A DNA stretch of 64,000 bases from Fibrella arboris (GTDB taxonomy: Bacteria > Bacteroidota > Bacteroidia > Cytophagales > Spirosomataceae): the NCBI RefSeq assembly GCF_041321095.1, contig NZ_JBGGWE010000005.1, positions 1 to 64,000 on the forward strand, in the 5' to 3' direction. The notes below the pieces were generated by a model that worked only from the letters and a program-made list of their open reading frames with translations, did no database searches and was not told where the DNA came from. Below, piece by piece: positions 46,375 through 54,774 of the stretch. Position 1 is the first letter of the stretch, and each line of letters starts with the position of its first letter. Both the position numbers and the translations under genes were made by a program.

Positions 46375-47378
46375 GCTTTACCTCCGTTCATGGCCGTTTG
46401 CAACGCCAGCACAATGCTCCGGCTGCCCAAGGCCACCTTAAATGTATTGTGTTCCAGGGGCCTGGCAGCGGCCATCTCGGCGTCGGCCGCGCGCTTGAAA
46501 TTCTCTGGAGTAGCTTCTTTGCCAATCAGAAACTGTTCGGCGTTCAGCGCCCGCCACGGCTTGTGCGCTACGCCGCCCATGGCAATGCGGGCCTGAATGA
46601 TTCTGGTCCCTTCGGTTTCCAGCGCCGCCGCCACCGATACCAGAGCAAAGGCGTAGGAAGCCCGGTCGCGTACTTTCAGGTAGTATGATTTGTCGGCCAG
46701 CTTACTTTTTGGCAACTCAATGGCCGTGATCAGTTCGCCGGGTTGAAGATGGGTGTCCTGCTCGGGTTTGTCGCCGGGTAAGCGGTGGAAGTCGGCAAAC
46801 GGAATGGTTCGTTCCTGCCCGCCAGTGGCCCGCACCATCACCACGGCATCCAGCGCTGCCAGCGCCACAGCCATGTCGGATGGGTACACGGCCACGCATT
46901 TTTCTGACCAGCCGAAAATGGCATGCAACCGGTTGATGCCCTCCAGCGCACCGCAGCCAGAGCCGGGATCCCGTTTGTTGCAGGGCATCGCTACTTCGTA
47001 AAAGTAGGGGCAGCGGGTACGTTGCAACAGGTTACCGCCGTTGGTTGCCATGTTCCGAATCTGACCCGATGCCCCCGCCAGAATCGCCTGGGTCAGCAAC
47101 GGATAATGCTGGCGGATCAGCGGGTGATTGGCGGCATCCGTGTTTTTCCCCAATCCACCAATCGACACCCCGCCCTGGTTAGCACCGGTAGCTATGGCCT
47201 TTATCTCAGTCAGGCGTAACCCGGAAATGTCGATCAGGTCGCTGGGGCGTTCCACATCTTCCTTCATCAGATCGAGCAGGTTGGTGCCGCCAGCGAGGAA
47301 TTTCGCGGTTTGCTTACCGGCCAGCAGTTTCAGGGCCGAGGCCGGGTCGGTGGCCCGGTGGTAGATGAACGGTCTCAT
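46371..47378 (-). CDS. Aldehyde oxidoreductase FAD subunit (second operon)
   Basis: The 335-residue medium subunit has AGGTN near residue 30 (KFLAGGTNLLDLMKEDVERP), and RNMATNGGNLLQRTRCPYFYE in the middle. The cysteines after TRC (AMPCNK, GSGCG) match those in the first operon and the additional 4Fe-4S site of PaoB. It starts 15 bases after the 2Fe-2S gene stop. It probably supplies electrons from the Mo centre to an unknown acceptor. Confidence 0.92.
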   Translation of the reverse strand: MRPFIYHRATDPASALKLLAGKQTAKFLAGGTNLLDLMKEDVERPSDLIDISGLRLTEIKAIATGANQGGVSIGGLGKNTDAANHPLIRQHYPLLTQAILAGASGQIRNMATNGGNLLQRTRCPYFYEVAMPCNKRDPGSGCGALEGINRLHAIFGWSEKCVAVYPSDMAVALAALDAVVMVRATGGQERTIPFADFHRLPGDKPEQDTHLQPGELITAIELPKSKLADKSYYLKVRDRASYAFALVSVAAALETEGTRIIQARIAMGGVAHKPWRALNAEQFLIGKEATPENFKRAADAEMAAARPLEHNTFKVALGSRSIVLALQTAMNGGKA

Positions 47379-47393
47379 AAGGTTGGTTTCGCG

Positions 47394-48191
47394 TTAGGCC
47401 GAAAAGCGGAACGTTTGCTCGACGGGTTTGCCGGTATGCACTTCCTGAATGGCAGCTACAATGTTTGGGTAGGCCCCGCAGCGACAGAGATTACCCGACA
47501 TCCGTTCCCGAATCTCTTCCGACGACAGCGCAACCGGAGCCGTCTTTTGGCGGACATCGTCGGTTACGTAACTCGCGTCGCCCCGCTTCGCCTCCTCGAG
47601 CATGGCTACTGCCGAACAGATCTGACCCGGCGTGCAAAAGCCGCACTGAAAGCCATCGTGTTTCAGAAAAGCAGTCTGCATGGGGTGGAGACGAGCCGTT
47701 TGCCCGGCACTACCGCTGGCCAGCCCTTCAATGGTTTGCACAGCTTTTCCTTCGCAACTGGCGGCCAGCGTCAGGCAGGAGAGCACTCGATGCCCGTCTA
47801 CGATGACGGTACAGGCGCCGCACTGGCCGTGGTCACAGCCTTTTTTGGAGCCGGTCAGTTCCAGCCGTTCCCGCAGCGTATCCAGGAGCGTCATGCGAGA
47901 GTCGACCAAGAGTTTCCGGGCAGCCCCATTCACCTTAAACGATACGCTGACGCCGTTTTCGACGGAGGCCAGTTCGACGGGTACAGGTACGTTGCCAGGG
48001 CGCGCCATCAGTTGCTCGGCGACTGCCGATTGAGTAGCCAGGATACCGCCACCCGCCAGCGTCATTAGCTTCAGAAAGTGCCGCCGATTTACCCCTGTGT
48101 CGAGAATCTCGTTCAGGTCTTCCGGCATCAGATCCTCGAACAGCTTTTTCTCGTCGTCGGATAGGTCAGGTGTTTCGTTTTCGTCGATCAT
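47394..48191 (-). CDS. Aldehyde oxidoreductase 2Fe-2S subunit with Tat signal (second operon)
   Basis: The 265-residue subunit is longer than the 208-residue paralogue. It begins with an acidic leader of 34 residues before the twin-arginine motif NRRHFLK (35-41) and a hydrophobic stretch. Cluster 1 ligands are Cys119, Cys124, Cys127 and Cys139; cluster 2 ligands are Cys183, Cys186, Cys236 and Cys238. An insert of roughly 20 residues lies between the CGFC and CRCG motifs (about 200-222), absent from the first operon. It is the first gene of the operon; the 299-base region upstream is shared with the divergent SDR gene. Confidence 0.92.
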   Translation of the reverse strand: MIDENETPDLSDDEKKLFEDLMPEDLNEILDTGVNRRHFLKLMTLAGGGILATQSAVAEQLMARPGNVPVPVELASVENGVSVSFKVNGAARKLLVDSRMTLLDTLRERLELTGSKKGCDHGQCGACTVIVDGHRVLSCLTLAASCEGKAVQTIEGLASGSAGQTARLHPMQTAFLKHDGFQCGFCTPGQICSAVAMLEEAKRGDASYVTDDVRQKTAPVALSSEEIRERMSGNLCRCGAYPNIVAAIQEVHTGKPVEQTFRFSA

Positions 48192-48490
48192 ACCGCTTAG
48201 ACAATATCGTTTTTCAGGAGATTGAGCCTGCCAACATGTAAACGCGCTGGCCCAACAGTTGTTAATTAATTCGATGGGTAGCTAACCAGATCGGTCTGGC
48301 AAGATCTGCCGGATCAGCGCCTGGTCTGTCGCCGACGAACCGGGGCGCCATTCGCATATGCCTTCCGGGCAACTAACACAACCAGGCAAAACAGGCCAAC
48401 ATTATGAAGGCGATTTAGTTATCATACAAATCAGGTAGATAATATAGAATAATCTATAATTCTACCCTAACTCAACGACAGTATACAACC
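48192..48490. other. Divergent promoter region
   Basis: These 299 bases separate the second aldehyde oxidoreductase operon (minus) from the Tat-exported SDR gene (plus). The part near the SDR gene (about 48410-48470) is AT-rich and probably holds promoter elements. I see no gene in it. Confidence 0.4.
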
Positions 48491-49498
48491 ATGAACATGG
48501 AAAATCAACTCAGCCGACGCCAGGTGATTGGCGGTCTGGGTGGTGGCCTGGCCACCGTAATGGCAACGCCCGTCTTGGCAACCGCGTCGCCGGAAACGTC
48601 ATCGATACCGGCTCCGGCCCCGCTTGTCGATCCAACCACCAAATACCCTAAGCCGCCGTTTAAGGAGCAGCCACAACCTTGGCCGGGACTAGCCAGCAAG
48701 ATGGACCCGAAACCCGACCACGGCGAAACCAGCTATAAAGGCTCGGGAAGGCTACAGGGACGTAAAGCGCTGATTACGGGCGGCGACTCGGGCATGGGGC
48801 GTGCGGCGGCTATTGCCTACGCCCGCGAAGGCGCCGACGTGGCCATCAATTATCTGCCCGCCGAAGAACCCGATGCCAAAGAGGTCATTGCGCTGATCAA
48901 GGCGGCGGGGCGCAAAGCCATTGCCATCCCCGGCGACATACGCGACGAAGCTTTCTGCAAGCGGCTGGTCGATGAGGCCGTGAAGGGGCTGGGGGGGCTG
49001 GATATTCTGGTCAGTAATGCCGGTCGGCAACAACAGCGCGAATCGATCCTGGATCTTTCATCGGAAGATTTTGATGCCACGATGAAGACCAACATCTACG
49101 CCCCTTTCTGGATCATCAAAGCGGCGCTGCCGCACATGCCAGCGGGTTCGGCCATTATTGGCACCACGTCTGAGCAGGCCTATGATCCCTCGCCTAACCT
49201 CTACGACTACGCCCAGACAAAAGCCGCCACAATGAATTACGTGAAGTCGCTGGCCAAGCAGCTCGGCCCCAAGGGCATTCGGGTAAACGGCGTAGCGCCT
49301 GGTCCGATCTGGACACCGCTGCAACCCAGCGGCGGAGCGACGCAGGAAAAAGTAAAAACATTTGGCGGCGATACGCCCCTTGGTCGGCCCGGTCAACCTG
49401 CCGAACTGGCCTCTATATACGTACAGCTTGCTGCCAGTGACGCCAGTTTTGCCACCGGTCAGATTTACGGCTCTTCGGGCGGGAAAGGCCAGCCTTAG
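48491..49498 (+). CDS. SDR oxidoreductase with a Tat-type signal
   Basis: The 335-residue protein has a twin-arginine signal (LSRRQVIGGLGGGLATV at 7-23) followed by a Pro-rich linker, then a classical short-chain dehydrogenase with TGGDSGMG at 96-103 and the YxxxK catalytic pair Tyr240 and Lys244 (DYAQTK). The linker KPPFKEQPQPWPG and the later KMDPKPDHGE are typical of the general-stress SDR branch (YhdG/YghA-like). Export of an NAD(P)-dependent enzyme is unusual, since the cofactor must be bound before Tat transport. The neighbouring Tat-tagged aldehyde oxidoreductase operon suggests a shared periplasmic oxidation step. A Met two codons in is an equal start. Confidence 0.88.
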   Translation: MNMENQLSRRQVIGGLGGGLATVMATPVLATASPETSSIPAPAPLVDPTTKYPKPPFKEQPQPWPGLASKMDPKPDHGETSYKGSGRLQGRKALITGGDSGMGRAAAIAYAREGADVAINYLPAEEPDAKEVIALIKAAGRKAIAIPGDIRDEAFCKRLVDEAVKGLGGLDILVSNAGRQQQRESILDLSSEDFDATMKTNIYAPFWIIKAALPHMPAGSAIIGTTSEQAYDPSPNLYDYAQTKAATMNYVKSLAKQLGPKGIRVNGVAPGPIWTPLQPSGGATQEKVKTFGGDTPLGRPGQPAELASIYVQLAASDASFATGQIYGSSGGKGQP

Positions 49499-49506
49499 CC
49501 CTGCGT

Positions 49507-49544
49507 TTGCCCTGGTTTCCGCCAGATCGCGGAGACCGGGGCAA
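49507..49544 (+). terminator. Hairpin terminator between SDR and Nudix genes
   Basis: Sixteen-base arms (49507-49522 and 49529-49544) pair with a 6-base loop; the two non-Watson-Crick positions would be G-U pairs in RNA. The stem lies 9 bases after the SDR stop, before the convergent Nudix gene. Confidence 0.7.
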
Positions 49545-49610
49545 TTCACTAATGTTGCTTCCAGGTACGTCGCCAGTCCGTTTACAACGGCCGGAACAAC
49601 TTTTTCATGA

Positions 49611-50354
49611 TCAGGCCGGTACCAGCGCCGACCGCTGCCAACGATACAGGAAGGGTGCTTTATTGGCGGCTCCCGTAAATTTCTTTTCCAGGCGTTCAAG
49701 CACGTTTAGGTCCAGCATTTTCTTCTGGAAATTGTTACGGGCAAACGGTTTCTCAAAAATGGCTTCGTAAAGCTCCTGCAACTCCTTCATCGTGAACGTT
49801 TCGGGCAGCAGGTTAAACGCGATCAGGTGCTGGTCGAGCTGAAGCCGCAGGGTGTCGAGCGCCTGCGCTACCATCTGGGTATGGTCCATAATGAGCGAGG
49901 GGAGCTGATGGATCGGGTACCACTCGATGTACTCGTCGATGGCGCTCGCTTGCGGAACGACCTTGTTGATATCGACCAGGGCGTAATAACCGACTGACAC
50001 AAACCGTCGCGTGATCCACTCCAGTTCTTTCCGATTGATTCCCTTCTCGATCAGCCTGTTTTCGTTGAGCAGCACCAGTCGGTCCATGATCTGCCGGTTA
50101 CTCCGCTCAGCGGCACCAAACGTCCGGAACTGATCCAGGTATACGTCTTTTATCCCTGTACGCTCCTCCAGAATCCGCCGGGCGGCTTCATCGATCCCTT
50201 CTTCCTGCCGGATATACCCGCTTGGCAACGCCCAGAAGTCGCCCCGAAAGTCGAGCTTCGGTATCAATACCTTTAGTTGTTTCTGTTGATAGCCAAAGAT
50301 GACACAGTCGATAGAAAGCTGCTGAATGTACTGTTCTTCCAGTTGAGAATGCAT
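49611..50354 (-). CDS. Nudix-fold transcriptional regulator, NrtR/AraR type
   Basis: The 247-residue protein has a Nudix domain (about 15-150) and a C-terminal winged helix (FTMKELQELYEAIFEKPFARNNFQKKMLDL). In the Nudix box GYIRQEEGIDEAARRILEERTGI, two of the catalytic Glu positions are replaced (Ile at the REx position, Arg at the last Glu), so hydrolysis is probably lost and the domain only senses a ligand. Regulators of this kind in Bacteroidota control sugar catabolism. It is divergent from the ThuA/PQQ-dehydrogenase gene, and a 21-base palindrome lies between them (50490-50510). Confidence 0.85.
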   Translation of the reverse strand: MHSQLEEQYIQQLSIDCVIFGYQQKQLKVLIPKLDFRGDFWALPSGYIRQEEGIDEAARRILEERTGIKDVYLDQFRTFGAAERSNRQIMDRLVLLNENRLIEKGINRKELEWITRRFVSVGYYALVDINKVVPQASAIDEYIEWYPIHQLPSLIMDHTQMVAQALDTLRLQLDQHLIAFNLLPETFTMKELQELYEAIFEKPFARNNFQKKMLDLNVLERLEKKFTGAANKAPFLYRWQRSALVPA

Positions 50355-50489
50355 GATTGTGGCGTGGGAATGGGCACCAATAGCCTGTAAACATAAAGAA
50401 AAGTGGCAAACTGCCCCCTACAAGCGACACTCGGGCGGCCAACAGCGTGCGAGCTTGGCACTACAAAACTATTTAATTGAACAAAATTT

Positions 50490-50510
50490 ATTGTCTAAAA
50501 TTGAGACAAT
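50490..50510. promoter_or_regulatory. Candidate operator of the Nudix regulator
   Basis: ATTGTCT-N7-AGACAAT is a perfect inverted repeat with 7-base arms and a 7-base spacer. It lies in the 206-base region between the divergent regulator gene and the ThuA/PQQ gene and overlaps the candidate -33 element of the latter. Confidence 0.6.
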
Positions 50511-50532
50511 ATTATAATTCGGCTTTACTTTG
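50501..50532 (+). promoter_or_regulatory. Candidate Bacteroidota-type promoter of the ThuA/PQQ gene
   Basis: TTGA at 50501-50504 and TTACTTTG at 50525-50532 resemble the -33 TTTG and -7 TAnnTTTG elements of Bacteroidota promoters, with about 20 bases between them and 28 bases to the start codon. The match is partial. Confidence 0.35.
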
Positions 50533-50560
50533 CTTGAAAGAGTAAAAAATCCGAATCAAA

Positions 50561-53500
50561 ATGCGCGCAAAGTCCTTTACTGCCAGTCTACTGGCCTTAG
50601 GCATCTGGCTGCTGGTACAGGCAGCCGTGGCTCAGGCTCCCAAACGCAGTGTGCTTGTCTTCAGCAAGACAGCCGCCTTCCGACACCAGTCTATCGATGC
50701 AGGCAAGAAAGCCCTGGCAAAAATGGCTACCGAGAAGGGGTTCCAGGTCAGTTTCACCGAAGATGCTGCCCAGTTTTCCGAATCAAATCTGAAGCAATTC
50801 AACACGGTCTTATTCCTGAATACCACAGGCGATATCCTGAACAACGGGCAGCAGGCAGCCTTTGAGCGCTACATTCAGGCCGGTGGCGGGTACGTTGGTA
50901 TCCACGCCGCTACGGACACTGAATATGAGTGGCCCTGGTATGGCAAGCTGGCGGGTGCCTACTTCCTGGATCACCCCATGCCCAATAATGTGCAGAAAGG
51001 TAAATACATCGTGGCCATGAAGAACAACTGGGCGACGAAAGGGATGCCCGACGAGTTTGAGCGGTCGGATGAATTCTACAGCTTCAAGGATATATCACCC
51101 AAAATCAACGTGCTGCTCACCATCGACGAGAAGAGTTATGTGGGCGGCAAAAACCCGGACTATCACCCCATGAGCTGGTATCAGGAGTTCGACGGAGGCC
51201 GGTCTTTCTACACGGCCATGGGCCACACTGACGAGTCGTTCTCGGAACCCCTATTCCTGAATCATCTCTGGGCGGGCATCAACTACACCAGCGGCGGCGA
51301 CACGCCCAGGCCATTGGATTACACGAAGGCCCGGCCCGAAGAAAACCGGTTTACCAAAGTGGTGCTTCACGAAAAACTGGACGAGCCAATGGAACTGAGC
51401 GTACTGGGCGACGGACGGGTTATGTTCATCCAGCGGAAGGGTGAAGTGCTGCTATACAACAGCAAAACGAAAGAGCTGAAAACCATTGCGAAGCTACCCG
51501 TCAGCACCAAATACGTCAGCAAAGAGGGGAAAGAGTCGATGGGAGAAGACGGGTTGATGGGCCTGAACAAAGACCCGAACTTTGCCCAGAATCACTGGGT
51601 CTACCTTTATTATTCCGATCCGAAGGAGTCTAAAAACGTCTTGTCGCGTTTCGAGCTAAAAGGCGATGAACTGGTCATGGCGTCAGAGAAAAAGATGCTC
51701 GACATACCCACGCAGCGCGAAGAGTGCTGCCACACGGGTGGCTCCATCGCCTGGGACCGGCAGGGAAACCTGTACCTGTCGACGGGCGATAACACGAACC
51801 CCCACGGCTCAAATGGGTTTAGCCCGAGCGATGAGCGCGACGGGCGCAGCGCCTGGGACGCCCAGAAATCGTCGGCTAACACGAATGACCTGCGTGGAAA
51901 GATCATCCGTATCAAACCCCAGCCCGACGGTACGTACACTATTCCGGACGGAAACCTGTTTCCCAAAGGCACGGAAAGAACCCGGCCGGAGATCTACACA
52001 ATGGGGCACCGCAACCCGTTTCGCATCTCAGTCGACCCAAAAACGGGCTACGTTTACTGGGGCGAAGTGGGCCCTGACGCTGCCAAGCCAGGTGCCGACC
52101 GGGGACCGGCCGGCCATGACGAAGTAGGTCAGGCGCGCAAAGCCGGCAACTTCGGCTGGCCGCATTTTGTGGGTGACAACAAAGCCTACAACAAATACGA
52201 TTTCGCGGCCGGAAAATCGGGTGCCCAATGGGACGCCAGTGCACCGACCAACACCTCGCCCAACAACACAGGTTTGCAGGTGCTTCCCCCGGCCCAGAAA
52301 GCCTTTATCTGGTACCCATACGATGCGTCGCCGGAGTTTCCACTTGTTGGTTCGGGTGGTCGGAATGCCATGGCCGGTCCGGTATTTCACGCCGATGCGT
52401 TTCCGAATGCGCCCCACGCCTTCCCGAACTATTACGATGGCAAGCTGATCACCTATGACTGGATGCGCGGCTGGGTTATGGCCGTCACGATGAACAAGGA
52501 AGGCGATCTGCAGTCGATGGAGCGGTTCATGCCCAGCTATAAATTCAGCAATCCGATGGATATGGAGTTTGCCGACAATGGCGATCTCTACATGCTGGAG
52601 TACGGTTCAGGCTGGTTCACGGCCAACGACGACGCCCGGCTTATTCGCATTGAATACAACGGTGGCAACCGCAATCCGCAGCTTATGGCCGCCGCCAGCA
52701 AAATGGGAGGATCGGCCCCGCTTGCCCTGAACCTCAGCGCCAAAGGCACAACAGATGCCGACGGCGATGCCCTGACCTATTCCTGGAAAGTAGCATCGAA
52801 AAATGGCTTTACTAAAGTAGTTAACGCACCTGATGCCAACCTGACCCTGGCCAAACAAGGCGTATACAAGGCTACGCTGACCGTAAGCGACGGTAAAGGC
52901 GGTATCGCCTCGCAGTCGATGGACATAACGGTGGGCAACGAAGCACCCGTTCTGAGCCTGGACATGCCCGGTGGCAACAAGTCATTTTTTACGCCTAATA
53001 AGCCGTTCAGTTACGATGTAAAGGTGCGCGACAAAGAAGATGGCACGCTTGGTAAAGGCATTGACCCGGAACGGGTAGCGGTCAACATCGACTACCTGGC
53101 CGAGGGTTTCGACAAAGTGGCCATTGCCCAGGGGCACCGGTCGGCCGATGCGGCCGCCCTGTATGCCAGCGGTAAAAAGCTGATCGAAGCCAGCGATTGT
53201 AAGGGGTGCCACAGCATCACGAAGAAATCGATCGGTCCTGCCTACATAGATGTTGCCAAAAAGTATAAAGGCGACAACTCAGCCGTTGAGCGACTAACGA
53301 AGAAAGTCATTGCCGGTGGTAGCGGCGTCTGGGGCGAAACGCCCATGTCGGCGCACCCGCAGCTGTCGGCTGCCGAAGCGGCTGATATGGTCAAGTACGT
53401 GCTCAACGTAGCCAGCGATGCCGCCACGGCCAATGTATTACCCGTTAAGGGCAGCTATTCGGCCAAGATTCCAGCTGGTGATAAAGGGAAGGGCGTCTAT

Positions 53501-54010
53501 ATTCTGCGGGCTTCCTACGAAGACAAAGGCGCCAAAGGCCTGCCATCACTCCGGTCTGAGCAGACCTACGTACTGCGCAACGCCAAAGTCGATGCACACG
53601 GATTCGATCAGTACGACAACGTCAATAAAATGGCGTTTGGTGGCAATAACCTGGCAATTCCCGGTAAATCGGGGGCCTACATGGGTCTAAAAGAGGCTGA
53701 CCTGAGCGGCGTGACGGCCATTCGTGTGATGGCGATGGCCCCCAAACCTCAACTGAACGCCAAGGGCGGCAAGATTGAGTTGCGGCTGGATAGTCCAACC
53801 GGAAAACTGATCGGCGAATCGGCCATGCTGGAGCCCACGGATAAGCTGGATTTTACCCCGTCGACGTTGATGGTACCCGTTAAACTGCCCGTTCCCTTCG
53901 ATAATAAACCGCACGATCTGTACCTGGTCTTCGTGAACCCGAACGAGCCCTCGGGCAGCCTGATGGTCGTGATGGGTACCGAAGTGGTGCTGAGCAGTGT
54001 GGAGCAGTAA
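50561..54010 (+). CDS. ThuA/PQQ-type sugar dehydrogenase/PKD/cytochrome c multidomain protein
   Basis: The 1149-residue secreted protein has a signal peptide (ending AAVAQ) and five modules. A ThuA-like domain (about 28-245, VLVFSKTAAFRHQSI, GGGYVGIHAATDTEYEWPWY) comes first. Next is a glucose/sorbosone dehydrogenase beta-propeller (about 270-700, GLMGLNKDPNFAQNHWVYLYY, GSIAWDRQGNLYLSTGDN, MGHRNPFRIS). Then a PKD domain (about 715-800), and a class I cytochrome c with CKGCH at 880-884 and candidate axial Met929. The C-terminal beta-rich domain (about 970-1149) resembles a carbohydrate-binding module. Linking the dehydrogenase to a haem gives an internal electron path. It is probably controlled by the divergent Nudix regulator. 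Confidence 0.88.
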   Translation: MRAKSFTASLLALGIWLLVQAAVAQAPKRSVLVFSKTAAFRHQSIDAGKKALAKMATEKGFQVSFTEDAAQFSESNLKQFNTVLFLNTTGDILNNGQQAAFERYIQAGGGYVGIHAATDTEYEWPWYGKLAGAYFLDHPMPNNVQKGKYIVAMKNNWATKGMPDEFERSDEFYSFKDISPKINVLLTIDEKSYVGGKNPDYHPMSWYQEFDGGRSFYTAMGHTDESFSEPLFLNHLWAGINYTSGGDTPRPLDYTKARPEENRFTKVVLHEKLDEPMELSVLGDGRVMFIQRKGEVLLYNSKTKELKTIAKLPVSTKYVSKEGKESMGEDGLMGLNKDPNFAQNHWVYLYYSDPKESKNVLSRFELKGDELVMASEKKMLDIPTQREECCHTGGSIAWDRQGNLYLSTGDNTNPHGSNGFSPSDERDGRSAWDAQKSSANTNDLRGKIIRIKPQPDGTYTIPDGNLFPKGTERTRPEIYTMGHRNPFRISVDPKTGYVYWGEVGPDAAKPGADRGPAGHDEVGQARKAGNFGWPHFVGDNKAYNKYDFAAGKSGAQWDASAPTNTSPNNTGLQVLPPAQKAFIWYPYDASPEFPLVGSGGRNAMAGPVFHADAFPNAPHAFPNYYDGKLITYDWMRGWVMAVTMNKEGDLQSMERFMPSYKFSNPMDMEFADNGDLYMLEYGSGWFTANDDARLIRIEYNGGNRNPQLMAAASKMGGSAPLALNLSAKGTTDADGDALTYSWKVASKNGFTKVVNAPDANLTLAKQGVYKATLTVSDGKGGIASQSMDITVGNEAPVLSLDMPGGNKSFFTPNKPFSYDVKVRDKEDGTLGKGIDPERVAVNIDYLAEGFDKVAIAQGHRSADAAALYASGKKLIEASDCKGCHSITKKSIGPAYIDVAKKYKGDNSAVERLTKKVIAGGSGVWGETPMSAHPQLSAAEAADMVKYVLNVASDAATANVLPVKGSYSAKIPAGDKGKGVYILRASYEDKGAKGLPSLRSEQTYVLRNAKVDAHGFDQYDNVNKMAFGGNNLAIPGKSGAYMGLKEADLSGVTAIRVMAMAPKPQLNAKGGKIELRLDSPTGKLIGESAMLEPTDKLDFTPSTLMVPVKLPVPFDNKPHDLYLVFVNPNEPSGSLMVVMGTEVVLSSVEQ

Positions 54011-54048
54011 AAGTTTCTCTTTTCTCTTATGTCTAACCTCTAATTCCA

Positions 54049-54432
54049 ATGAAAAAAGTAAGCCTGTTCGTCCTCCTTCTCTTTTTTGGTGTAACGCTCA
54101 ATAGCTTCGCACAAGCTACGCCTCCCACCGATTTTTATGCCGGCAAATGGGAAGTCCTCATCGTCGGAATCCCCAATGGCGATGCCAAACTGATTGCCGA
54201 ACTGGTGCGCAAAGACGGTAAGCTGACCGGCCAGTTGACCAATCCCAGCGAACCCGGTAGCGAGAAAATCCCCCTTGAGAGCGTGACCGAAGCCGCCGAT
54301 AAACTGAGTTTTGCTTTTACCGCTCAGGGACATAACGTTACCATGGATCTGGTTAAAGTGGACGACGATACCCTGAAAGGCTCCATTATGGGTGGCATGT
54401 TCGACGCAAGCGCCAAACGGGTCAAGAATTAA
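54049..54432 (+). CDS. Small secreted protein of unknown function
   Basis: The 127-residue protein has a clear signal peptide (MKKVSLFVLLLFFGVTLNSFAQ). The mature part is an all-beta-looking ~100 residues with FYAGKWEVLI, KLIAELVRKDGKLTGQLTNP, KLSFAFTAQGHNVTMDLVKV and DDDTLKGSIMGGMFDASAKR, a strand pattern like lipocalin-type barrels. I do not recognise a named family with confidence. It lies 38 bases after the ThuA/PQQ gene and before a strong terminator, so the two form an operon, and it may bind a product of that enzyme. Confidence 0.75.
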   Translation: MKKVSLFVLLLFFGVTLNSFAQATPPTDFYAGKWEVLIVGIPNGDAKLIAELVRKDGKLTGQLTNPSEPGSEKIPLESVTEAADKLSFAFTAQGHNVTMDLVKVDDDTLKGSIMGGMFDASAKRVKN

Positions 54433-54439
54433 GTTATAA

Positions 54440-54494
54440 CCGCGTATAAAAAAGGGGAGGCAGTAGTTTACTGCCTCCCCTTTTTTATACGCGG
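54440..54494 (+). terminator. Exceptionally strong intrinsic terminator
   Basis: A perfect 26-bp stem with a 3-base loop spans 54440-54494, with core GGGGAGGCAGTA/TACTGCCTCCCC then TTTTTT inside the 3' arm. It begins 7 bases after the stop of the small secreted protein gene. The A/T symmetry would also let it work in the opposite direction. Confidence 0.92.
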
Positions 54495-54774
54495 CATCGA
54501 CAGCAGGCTACAACCAGTAGCCGGTCTTTTTGCCACCTTAACGTACCTGGCAAGGACCCAGTGGCTATTTAGACGAACACACGATTATTCACCGTAGTTA
54601 TCCATGTTTAATCGACATTGTCATCCGTCGGTTAACTACACCTGCCTGTTTCCGTAAGACGCTACAGGCACCGTTCCGGCAACATTCCCGGCCAGTCAGG
54701 ATGAACGTACCCAGGGTATAGTAGGAAGTTGGGTAACTATCCCTGTAATTTATGTTTTGCGATCTACTGAACGT

